From the NCBI GenBank assembly GCA_002841035.1, contig PHDR01000015.1, forward strand, positions 1 through 16,717: a stretch of 16,717 nt of DNA. Direction: 5' to 3'. Source of the stretch: Bacteroidetes bacterium HGW-Bacteroidetes-12 (GTDB lineage: Bacteria > Bacteroidota > Bacteroidia > Flavobacteriales_E > Vicingaceae). The translations under genes were made by a program, and so were the position numbers. The notes under the pieces are model-generated. The model made no database searches and was not told the DNA's origin. It saw only the letters and a program-made list of their open reading frames with translations. How positions within the stretch are numbered: position 1 is the stretch's first letter; the number at the start of each line of letters is the position of its first letter. This document shows, one piece after another, positions 7,268-13,401 of the stretch.

Positions 7268-8659
7268 CTAAGAAACTACTTTCTTTATTGTCCTTAATGT
7301 TAATTCGTTAGAATCTACATAACCTTCCAATTCCTTAAAAAAATTGAGTATATCGGCTTCTGTGTTGTTTGCATTAACGGTAACCAATCGGATAAATTTG
7401 TCTTCTCTAAAATTGCCAAATCCAACAACTAATTTGGCATCTTCATAGAGGGCTGTGCATAAATTCGAGGCATCAATTCCTTTATAATTAAAACATATTG
7501 AAAGTGAATTACCTGAACTATAAACCGTATAATCAGGATGTTTATTTACATATTCGTAGGCAAATTTTGATAAGTCAAATAAATGATTTACCATTTTTTC
7601 CAAACCGAATGTTCCAACAGATTTCCAAAGTGTCCAGAGTTTTAATGCTTCATTTTTACGTCCGCACTGAAATGATGTTTTTCCTAAATTAAAATCATCT
7701 CCATCTGTTTGGTAAAGGTAATCAGCATCTACGCTAAAGGAATTGTATAGATGTTTTTTATTTTTAACCACAATAACAGAACAAACCAAAGGTGTGCCGA
7801 GCATTTTGTGTGCATTAAAATTAAAGGAATCTGATTTTTCCAAACCATTAATCAATGACTTATGTTTTTTACTAAATATAACTCCCCCGCAATAAGCTCC
7901 ATCAACATGTAGCCACAAATTATATCTTTTGCATACCTTACTGATTTCATCTATTGGATCAAAAACGCCTAAAACGGTTGTTCCTGCTGTTGCGTTTACA
8001 AAAAATGGTGTGTAGCCGTTAGCGATGTCTTCTAAAATTTGTTTTTCTAATTCCGATGTAAGCATTTCTCCCTTTTCGTTGGTGGAAATAAAACGCAAAT
8101 TATTTTTTCCCATTCCAATAAACGAAGCACTTTTTATTATAGAATAATGTGATTCTATAGATGTGTAAGCAATTAATGGTTTCGTAAATCCTTGTTCCCT
8201 AATCTTTAGATTGGCAGCATCTCTTGCCATTAACATTCCCATAAAATTGCTCATAGAACCTCCTACTGTAAAAGTTCCTCCACTACCATCTTCATAACCA
8301 ACAATGTTGCAAATTTTATTGATAATTTCTTTTTCAACACCTATCTGCGGACCTGCTACTTTGTAAGTGTACATACTGTTATTGAGCAAAATAGAAAGTA
8401 AATCTCCCAAAACGGCTTTGCTTTGACGACCACCAAATAATTGATTAAAAAATAATTTGCTTGATGTTTTTGGTGTTTGTAAAACTAATTTAGTGAGTGT
8501 TTCTAAAAACTCATTATAGGCAATAGGGTTATCATTTAGTGTTAAATCAATATGTTGACTTAATTCATTGGGGTTGATGGGGAAAACAACGGGATTGTGC
8601 TGTTCATCTTCAAATAGCTTGTTAGCTATTTCTATAAAGGTTTTTAAATCTTCTTGCAT
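7268..8659 (-). CDS. PLP-dependent decarboxylase of the glutamate / cysteine-sulfinate / aspartate decarboxylase family
   Basis: This 463-residue group II amino-acid decarboxylase would remove the alpha-carboxylate of an acidic amino acid or relative in the cytoplasm. The PLP lysine is Lys285 in FNAHKMLG, His171 (ESHYSIIKSA) stacks on the cofactor ring, and Asp253 in LHVDGAYCGG contacts the pyridine nitrogen. NATAGTTVLGVFDP (222-235) and GGSMSNFMGMLMARD (133-147) are the other standard blocks. FFNQLFGG (70-77) and YKVAGPQIGVE (99-109) resemble the animal GAD/CSAD branch rather than bacterial GadA/B. Substrate (glutamate, aspartate, cysteine sulfinate or diaminobutyrate) cannot be decided. No transporter or partner gene adjoins. 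A TAATTTTG (-7-like) site at 8706-8713 lies 47 bp upstream. Confidence 0.88.
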   Translation of the reverse strand: MQEDLKTFIEIANKLFEDEQHNPVVFPINPNELSQHIDLTLNDNPIAYNEFLETLTKLVLQTPKTSSKLFFNQLFGGRQSKAVLGDLLSILLNNSMYTYKVAGPQIGVEKEIINKICNIVGYEDGSGGTFTVGGSMSNFMGMLMARDAANLKIREQGFTKPLIAYTSIESHYSIIKSASFIGMGKNNLRFISTNEKGEMLTSELEKQILEDIANGYTPFFVNATAGTTVLGVFDPIDEISKVCKRYNLWLHVDGAYCGGVIFSKKHKSLINGLEKSDSFNFNAHKMLGTPLVCSVIVVKNKKHLYNSFSVDADYLYQTDGDDFNLGKTSFQCGRKNEALKLWTLWKSVGTFGLEKMVNHLFDLSKFAYEYVNKHPDYTVYSSGNSLSICFNYKGIDASNLCTALYEDAKLVVGFGNFREDKFIRLVTVNANNTEADILNFFKELEGYVDSNELTLRTIKKVVS

Positions 8660-8705
8660 TTGATTATTAGTCCGTTAGTCTAAAATTACTACTTAATTTA
8701 TGTTC

Positions 8706-8713
8706 CAAAATTA
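8706..8713 (-). promoter_or_regulatory. Possible -7 element upstream of the PLP decarboxylase
   Basis: The minus strand reads TAATTTTG, an exact match to the Bacteroidota -7 pattern TAnnTTTG, 47 bp before the ATG. The nearest upstream TTG is about 27 nt away, too far for the usual -33 spacing, so only half of the signal is present. The surrounding spacer (8660-8759) separates this gene from the DUF2461 gene. Confidence 0.3.
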
Positions 8714-8759
8714 ATAAAAATAAAAAACATGATTTGTTTGCAAAACGACAATCACACAA

Positions 8760-9446
8760 TTACAAATCAATGCCATACAAAGGAACTCCATTAGAGTCTG
8801 TAGTTAGGGCTAAACTCATGAAATCAAAAAATGGTCGCATATTTTTAAAAGCAATATTCATTTTTGAGATTATATCGGAATCCAACACTTCTTCATCTGT
8901 AAATTTTTGAATGAGAATAAACTGTTTATAACGCAACAAATCAACTGCACTATGTTCTTTATCAAATCCTTTTGGGCAAGTTTTTAGTTGGTCTCCTTCA
9001 AAAGTCAGTTTTCCAATTTTGTTTTTTAAGATGTTTCTAAATTCATCTTCGTAATTGGCAATTTCTTGTCGAATACGCAATAAATCTTCTTTTTCTGGGT
9101 TCCAAAAACCTCCTGCAACAAAGCTATTACCTTGTTCTAAATGAAAATAATAACCACCTCTGAGTTGTTTGGTTGCTCTTGTAAAACTACCCGACCACCA
9201 AGTTTTGTAAGGCGATTTTTCTTTAGAAAACCGCACATCTCTGTAAATTCTAAAAAGGCTTTTTTTTCCAGAAATAGTTTCAATAGTATCGTGTTTTTTT
9301 GTTTCTTCTAATAATTTATCTGCAAAAGCGACAACATGAGCAAGTTCTGCTTCATAAACAGGTTTATTTGCTTGAAACCAATCTCTGTTGTTGTTGTCTT
9401 TTAAAAGATTTAAAAATTGAAAAGATGATGGATAAAGTTGTGCCAT
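8760..9446 (-). CDS. DUF2461 domain protein (TIGR02453 family), function unknown
   Basis: The 228-residue soluble protein is recognisable as a full-length DUF2461 member. The N-terminal LNLLKDNNNRDWFQANKPVYE (about 13-33) matches the family's opening motif of a Phe-Leu helix, Asn-Asn-x-x-x-Trp-Phe and Tyr. It is followed by FRIYRDVRFSKEKSPYKTWW (about 65-84), GGYYFHLE (about 97-104) and GGFWNPEKEDL (about 112-122), all typical. No signal peptide or membrane segment is present. The family has no established biochemical role that I can cite. It starts 16 bp after the aminotransferase stop, so the two are almost certainly co-transcribed; this is proximity only and does not show shared function. 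Confidence 0.9.
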   Translation of the reverse strand: MAQLYPSSFQFLNLLKDNNNRDWFQANKPVYEAELAHVVAFADKLLEETKKHDTIETISGKKSLFRIYRDVRFSKEKSPYKTWWSGSFTRATKQLRGGYYFHLEQGNSFVAGGFWNPEKEDLLRIRQEIANYEDEFRNILKNKIGKLTFEGDQLKTCPKGFDKEHSAVDLLRYKQFILIQKFTDEEVLDSDIISKMNIAFKNMRPFFDFMSLALTTDSNGVPLYGIDL

Positions 9447-9462
9447 TTGTAAAACAGAAAAA

Positions 9463-10752
9463 TTATGAAAGTTTGGCTAAAGCGGCATCTAATTGCGAAA
9501 ACAATGCTTTAATTTCATTTGAATGTGCTGTTCCAACGGATAATCTATACCATGGTGAGTTTGTTGATGTTCCGAAAGCATAAAAAGGTACGATTGCCAA
9601 TTTTGCCTCATTCAGTAAATAAGCAGTAACATCAGCAGTAGTTGCTAACAACTTTCCTTCTGCACCAGTTTTTCCAACTAAATCAAATTTAACCGTTAAA
9701 TAAATGGCTGCTTGTGGTGGAATGGCATCAACATCATATCCTTTAGCTTTTAAGGTTTGTATTCCTTCATAAAAATCGACCAATCTTTTATTAATTCTAT
9801 TTTTAAATGTGGCTAAATAATCATTTACTGCAACATCATTTTTTAAGAATTTTGCTGTTGCTTCTTGCTCTGCTTTGGGCGACCAAGCTCCAACATGACT
9901 TAAAATGGCTCGCATCTTATCAATTACTTTTTGAGGTCCAAAAGCCCACCCTACTCTAACACCTGTTGCTGCAAACGATTTAGAAATCCCATCAATATAA
10001 ATGGTATAATTTCGCATTTCAGGAAATAAAGAAACTGGGTCGAAATGTTTTGTTTCTCCGTGTGTTAATATCCAATATATTTGATCAAACAACAAATAAA
10101 GCGGTTTTTCACTTGCTCCTCTTTTTTTATTTTCTTCTAAAATAAGTTCACAAATTTCGCTCAATCCTTCTTTAGTAAATGTTGTTCCTGTTGGATTTAA
10201 CGGAGAGCAAAGTGCAATTAAATTAGCTTCCGAAATAAATGGTTTCAACTCGGCAGCTGTTGGCATAAAATCATTTTCTGGTTTTGTTTCTACCACCATT
10301 TGTTGTGCAGAAGATAAATGACAATAATGATTGTTATTCCATGATGGAACGGGAAATAGCACTTTATCGTTGGCATCAATAATAGTTTGATATAATGCAT
10401 AAATTAAAGGACGAGCTCCGCCCGAAATTAAAATTGCATTTGCATCGTAAGTCAATCCTTGCTTTTCTTCTAAGAAATTAGCTACTTCTTTACGAAGTGA
10501 TTCAACTCCATTTGCAGCAGGATAGTTTGTTTGCCCATCATTGTAAGCTTGAATTATTTCATTTTTCAGCTCATTAGGAATAGGAAAAATTTTAGGATCA
10601 AAATCACCTATTGTAAGGTTGTATATTTTTTCACCTTGAGCAATTTTTTCTTTTACTTCTCCAGCTAATTTAATTATTTCTGAACCAATTAGATTTTCTG
10701 CCATAACAGATACTTGTTGGTTTTTTGCTTCTTGTTTTAAAGTTTGTTCCAT
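9463..10752 (-). CDS. Class I/II aminotransferase (aspartate aminotransferase-like)
   Basis: This is a fold-type I PLP aminotransferase of 429 residues. The PLP lysine is Lys258 in DGISKSFAATGVRVGW. Asn186 in SPLNPTGT and Asp223/Tyr226 in LFDQIYW bind the cofactor, and Arg403 in YRLSVGTA binds the substrate alpha-carboxylate. TNYPAANGVESLR (75-87) is the usual substrate-entry block. The amino-donor preference cannot be told; aspartate, an aromatic amino acid or alanine are all possible. The start used gives a polar 16-residue leader before VMAENLIGSEI, so Met17 is an alternative. The 147-bp gap upstream contains the 24-bp tandem repeat array, and DUF2461 follows 16 bp downstream. Confidence 0.9.
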   Translation of the reverse strand: MEQTLKQEAKNQQVSVMAENLIGSEIIKLAGEVKEKIAQGEKIYNLTIGDFDPKIFPIPNELKNEIIQAYNDGQTNYPAANGVESLRKEVANFLEEKQGLTYDANAILISGGARPLIYALYQTIIDANDKVLFPVPSWNNNHYCHLSSAQQMVVETKPENDFMPTAAELKPFISEANLIALCSPLNPTGTTFTKEGLSEICELILEENKKRGASEKPLYLLFDQIYWILTHGETKHFDPVSLFPEMRNYTIYIDGISKSFAATGVRVGWAFGPQKVIDKMRAILSHVGAWSPKAEQEATAKFLKNDVAVNDYLATFKNRINKRLVDFYEGIQTLKAKGYDVDAIPPQAAIYLTVKFDLVGKTGAEGKLLATTADVTAYLLNEAKLAIVPFYAFGTSTNSPWYRLSVGTAHSNEIKALFSQLDAALAKLS

Positions 10753-10792
10753 TTTGTCTTTGAGTCTTGAGTTTATTAGTTTATGAGATTAT

Positions 10793-10864
10793 GAGTTTAT
10801 GAGTTTATGATATTATAAGTTTATGAGTTTATGATATTATAAGTTTATGAGTTTATGATATCAT
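10793..10864. repeat. 24-bp tandem repeat, three copies, in the aminotransferase leader
   Basis: Three units occupy 10793-10816, 10817-10840 and 10841-10864. They differ only at the first base of unit 1 and at one base near the end of unit 3 (TATTAT versus TATCAT). Each unit contains GTTTATGA-type 8-mers. A degenerate partial copy precedes at 10778-10792. The array lies between the stop of the PfkB-family gene and the aminotransferase start, and its copy number is a likely site of variation between strains. Confidence 0.9.
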
Positions 10865-10871
10865 AAACTCA
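10848..10871. repeat. 24-bp perfect palindrome at the edge of the tandem array
   Basis: The sequence is a 12-bp arm TGAGTTTATGAT followed directly by its exact reverse complement ATCATAAACTCA. It is formed where the third tandem unit meets the unique flank, through the single T-to-C change that creates TATCAT. With no loop and no T-run it does not look like an intrinsic terminator. It could be a dimeric protein-binding site or a scar of repeat inversion. Confidence 0.85.
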
Positions 10872-10880
10872 ACATTCAAA

Positions 10881-10912
10881 ATTCCCCACATCAAGATATT
10901 CACACATTTGCT
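10881..10912 (-). repeat. AATGTG-type repeat overlapping the 3' end of the PfkB-family gene
   Basis: On the minus strand TTAGCAAATGTGTGAATATC contains the final codons (Leu-Ala-Asn-Val) and the TGA of the kinase gene. It then continues to GATGTGGGGAATT. TAGCAAATGT is shared with the 3' end of lpxA. Confidence 0.5.
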
Positions 10913-11829
10913 AAACTAATATCAAACTGAACCAAGTTTATAAATTTATGCACTCGGTCTTCTAGTTCTGATTGAGTAAGATGGATTAATCGCTCTGTTC
11001 CAAATTTTTCTACACAAAAAGAAGCCATGGCAGAACCATAAATTACTGCTCTTTTCATATTTGAAAAAGAAATGTCGCCTGTTTCTGCTAAATAACCAAT
11101 AAAACCTCCTGCAAAGGTATCACCAGCTCCTGTTGGGTCAAAAACATCTTCTAATGGCAAGGCTGGTGCAAAAAACACATTTTCTCTATCAAACAATAAA
11201 GCTCCATGTTCGCCTTTTTTTATGATTAAATATTGAGGACCTAATGCTAATATTTTTTGAGCCGCTTTCACTAATGAATACTCTCCAGAAAGTTGACGAG
11301 CTTCTTCATCATTAATAGACAACACATCAACCATAGAAATGGTGCTTTTTAATTCATCTAAAGCGATGTCCATCCAAAAATTCATGGTATCCATTACAAT
11401 TAATTTCGGACGTTTATGTAAGCCATTAATTACTTTCTTTTGAACAGCTGGAGCTAAATTTCCTAACATTAAAAAATCACAATCTTGGTAATTTGCAGGA
11501 ATTTTAGGGTCAAATGTTTCAAGTACATTTAGCTCTGTAGCCAATGTATCTCTTGTGTTCATATCGTTATGATATTTTCCTGACCAAAAAAATGTTTTTT
11601 CATTTTCTCTGATTTCCAATCCTTCTAAATCAACATTATGATTTTCTAACATTTTCATTGCTTCTTTAGGGAAATCGCCACCAACAACAGATACAATATT
11701 GGTTTTTTTAACAAAATTTGAAGCAGATAAACTAATAAAGGTAGCAGCACCACCAACAATTTTATCTGTTTTCCCGAAAGGGGTTTCAATTGCATCAAAA
11801 GCAACTGTTCCTATAACTAATAAGCTCAT
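10900..11829 (-). CDS. PfkB-family carbohydrate/nucleoside kinase
   Basis: This 309-residue ribokinase-fold kinase would phosphorylate a sugar or nucleoside with ATP in the cytoplasm. The C-terminal PfkB signature is clear: DPTGAGDTFAGGFIGYL (231-247), with catalytic base Asp237 and the anion-hole GAG before it. The N-terminal GGAA block is at 26-29 (DKIVGGAATF). SINDEEARQL (171-180) and IIKKGEHGALL (202-212) are the usual nucleotide-side motifs. The family spans ribokinase, fructokinase, adenosine kinase and others, and the substrate lid sequence does not let me choose. It starts 88 bp after the YciO-type gene, behind a paired 14-bp direct repeat. Its last codons fall within an AATGTG-type repeat. 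Confidence 0.9.
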   Translation of the reverse strand: MSLLVIGTVAFDAIETPFGKTDKIVGGAATFISLSASNFVKKTNIVSVVGGDFPKEAMKMLENHNVDLEGLEIRENEKTFFWSGKYHNDMNTRDTLATELNVLETFDPKIPANYQDCDFLMLGNLAPAVQKKVINGLHKRPKLIVMDTMNFWMDIALDELKSTISMVDVLSINDEEARQLSGEYSLVKAAQKILALGPQYLIIKKGEHGALLFDRENVFFAPALPLEDVFDPTGAGDTFAGGFIGYLAETGDISFSNMKRAVIYGSAMASFCVEKFGTERLIHLTQSELEDRVHKFINLVQFDISLANV

Positions 11830-11853
11830 TTTTTAATTTTTAAGTTTGAAAGG

Positions 11854-11889
11854 TAAAATTAAGGTTTAATAATTATAAAATTAAGGTTT
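11854..11889 (-). promoter_or_regulatory. 14-bp direct repeat, 22-bp period, in the PfkB-family kinase leader
   Basis: The identical 14-mer TAAAATTAAGGTTT occurs at 11854-11867 and 11876-11889 on the plus strand, so the minus-strand leader has AAACCTTAATTTTA twice. Start-to-start spacing is 22 bp, about two helical turns, which would put both copies on one face of the DNA. The nearer copy begins 25 bp before the kinase ATG. Each copy also contains TAATTTTA, one base off the TAnnTTTG -7 pattern. A paired operator or a duplicated promoter are both possible. Confidence 0.5.
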
Positions 11890-11917
11890 CTACAACGAAG
11901 TTTTTGATATGATTAAT

Positions 11918-12532
11918 TCAAAAATCCACTTCGCCAATTCCTTGTCGAATAATTTCTGGTGTTTCTCCTGTGCAATCTATTACTGTTGATGCTTCGTTGT
12001 TGCCAAAGCCTCCGTCAATTACTAAATCGACCTTGTTTTCGTAGCGTTCGTGTATTAACTCAGGATCGGTTGTGTATTCCAAAATTTCATCATCATCGTG
12101 CACAGAAGTTGACAATAAAGGATTACCTAAATAATGAACTATTGTTCGAGCAATGTTATTATCTGGCACACGAATACCAATGGTTTGTTTTTTTGATTGA
12201 AATAATTTTGGAATATTTTTATTGGCATTTAAAATAAAGGTATATGGTCCAGGAAGTGCTCTTTTCATCATTTTATAAAGGTTAGTTCCAAACTGAACGG
12301 TGTATTCTGAAATGTTACTCAAATCATAGCATATTAATGAAAAATTGGCTTCTTCTAATTTTATTCCTTTGAGTTGTGCCATTTTTTCTACTGCTCTTCT
12401 GTTTGTCATATCGCAACCTATTGCATAAACCGAATCGGTAGGATAAACAATTAAACCGCCTTTTTTCAATACATCAACTGCTTGTTGTATTCTTTTCTCA
12501 TCTGGGTTTTCTGGGTAAATTTTTATGAGCAT
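11918..12532 (-). CDS. Sua5/YrdC-fold protein, YciO type
   Basis: The 204-residue protein has the YrdC/Sua5 nucleotide-binding fold that in TsaC makes threonylcarbamoyl-AMP for tRNA t6A. Several blocks resemble E. coli YciO more than TsaC: GGLIVYPTDSVYAIGC (25-40), NFSLICYDLS (63-72), ALPGPYTFIL (about 92-101), QTIGIRVP (about 116-123), LLSTSV (about 138-143) and TVIDCTGETPEIIRQGIG (about 183-200). The KxR motif that defines active TsaC/Sua5 is not intact: residues 55-66 read KGIKLEEANFSL, without the Arg. Automated annotation would probably call this threonylcarbamoyl-AMP synthase; I consider a YciO role of uncertain activity more likely. It is 71 bp after the transaldolase gene. Full-length, no signal peptide. 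Confidence 0.88.
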   Translation of the reverse strand: MLIKIYPENPDEKRIQQAVDVLKKGGLIVYPTDSVYAIGCDMTNRRAVEKMAQLKGIKLEEANFSLICYDLSNISEYTVQFGTNLYKMMKRALPGPYTFILNANKNIPKLFQSKKQTIGIRVPDNNIARTIVHYLGNPLLSTSVHDDDEILEYTTDPELIHERYENKVDLVIDGGFGNNEASTVIDCTGETPEIIRQGIGEVDF

Positions 12533-12570
12533 TGATTTTATAGTTTACAGATTTTCCTCGCAGATTTTAA

Positions 12571-12606
12571 ATTAGTACATTTTCACATTGCTAAATTGCT
12601 ACATTA
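12571..12606 (-). repeat. AATGTG-type repeat at the 3' end of the transaldolase gene
   Basis: Directly from the TAA stop the minus strand reads TAATGTAGCAATTTAGCAAT and then GTGAAAATGTACTAAT. It shares a 15-base exact string with the element beyond lpxA. A direct repeat of AAAATCTG follows before the YciO-type gene. Confidence 0.6.
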
Positions 12607-13260
12607 TTTATTTCCCTTAGCATGATCGGCTAAAAATTGTGCTAATCCGCTATCGGTTAAAGGGTGTTTTAATAATCCCATAATTGCACTCAACGGGCTG
12701 GTAACAACATCTGCTCCTATTTGAGCACATTGCAAAATATGCATGGTATGACGAACAGAAGCCGCTAATATTTCTGTTTCGTAGCCATAATTATCATAAA
12801 TCAATCGGATTTCTGCAATTAAATGAATTCCATTGGTTGAAATATCGTCCAATCTACCAACAAAAGGTGAAACATAAGTAGCTCCTGCTTTTGCCGCTAA
12901 CAATGCCTGACCTGCCGAAAATATTAATGTGCAGTTAGTTCTTATTCCTTTAGAAGAAAAATATTTAATGGCTTTTATGCCTTCTTTGGTTGCAGGTACT
13001 TTAACAACAATTTGAGGATGCAGCGATGCTAAAAACTCTCCTTCTTTTATCATACCTTCAAAGTCGGTTGCAATTACTTCTGCACTCACATCTCCATCCA
13101 CAATATCACAAATGGATTTGTAATGTTTCATAATATTATCATAACCTGTAATTCCTTCTTTTGCCATTAAGGATGGGTTTGTTGTTACGCCATCCAAGAT
13201 ACCTAAATCTTGTGCTTCTTTAATTTGGTCTAAGTTTGCTGTGTCTATAAAAAATTTCAT
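12604..13260 (-). CDS. tal: Transaldolase, small TalC/FSA-type subfamily
   Basis: The enzyme moves a dihydroxyacetone unit between sugar phosphates (sedoheptulose-7-P plus glyceraldehyde-3-P to erythrose-4-P plus fructose-6-P) in the non-oxidative pentose phosphate pathway. It is a single TIM barrel of 218 residues. The Schiff-base lysine is Lys87 in IVVKVPAT (Lys85 in E. coli FSA). GVTTNPSLMAKEG (24-36) and the SPFVGRLDD block (131-139) are conserved. Phe133 stands where fructose-6-phosphate aldolase has Tyr131, and Glu61 in SAEV where it has Gln59. Both favour true transaldolase over FSA. The gene follows the E1 gene after 141 bp and is preceded by short tandem repeats at 13272-13315. Confidence 0.93.
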   Translation of the reverse strand: MKFFIDTANLDQIKEAQDLGILDGVTTNPSLMAKEGITGYDNIMKHYKSICDIVDGDVSAEVIATDFEGMIKEGEFLASLHPQIVVKVPATKEGIKAIKYFSSKGIRTNCTLIFSAGQALLAAKAGATYVSPFVGRLDDISTNGIHLIAEIRLIYDNYGYETEILAASVRHTMHILQCAQIGADVVTSPLSAIMGLLKHPLTDSGLAQFLADHAKGNK

Positions 13261-13271
13261 ATGTAGATATT

Positions 13272-13315
13272 TAAAGTTTGTAAAGTTCTTAAAGTAAAAA
13301 AGTTATTTGTTATTT
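13272..13315 (-). repeat. Two short tandem arrays in the transaldolase leader
   Basis: Three 9-bp units TAAAGTTTG, TAAAGTTCT and TAAAGTAAA (13272-13298) are followed by two exact 7-bp units GTTATTT (13302-13315). The arrays begin 11 bp before the transaldolase ATG. They make the leader almost free of G on the coding strand, hence weakly structured. Confidence 0.65.
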
Positions 13316-13346
13316 GTTGCATTTATAAGAGATTCTTTCACTTCAC

Positions 13347-13362
13347 CCCGAAAGCTTTCGGG
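13347..13362. repeat. 16-bp perfect palindrome between the E1 and transaldolase genes
   Basis: CCCGAAAGCTTTCGGG is its own reverse complement. It lies 40 bp beyond the E1 stop codon on the minus strand but has no following T-run, so it is a poor intrinsic terminator. The core CCGAAAG/CTTTCG is shared with the centre of the inverted repeat before lpxD (CCGAAAG at 7155-7161, CTTTCG at 7167-7172). This suggests a dispersed palindromic element. Confidence 0.75.
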
Positions 13363-13373
13363 ATTTCATTCGG

Positions 13374-13394
13374 AACTAACCATTAACCCCTAAC
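13374..13394. repeat. Heptamer run beyond the E1 gene
   Basis: Three degenerate 7-bp units AACTAAC, CATTAAC and CCCTAAC follow one another next to the 16-bp palindrome. They have the same 7-bp spacing as the arrays before efp and the sulfatase gene, but here sit near a stop codon instead of a start. Confidence 0.45.
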
Positions 13395-13401
13395 ATCTTA
13401 T

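Noticed and set aside
9299..9583. Plus-strand open frame crossing the DUF2461/aminotransferase junction
   Set aside because: It lies opposite two well-supported genes, has no recognisable domain, and its composition follows the complementary strand of those genes. Other plus-strand frames inside the S46 peptidase, lpxC, lpxD, decarboxylase, YciO-type and E1 genes were set aside for the same reason.
10793..10864. CRISPR array
   Set aside because: The 24-bp units follow each other without spacers, are AT-rich, and no cas genes are nearby. It is a plain tandem repeat.
13347..13362. Intrinsic terminator for the fused E1 gene
   Set aside because: The palindrome is strong but has no loop and no T-run on either side within a useful distance, so it is listed as a repeat.
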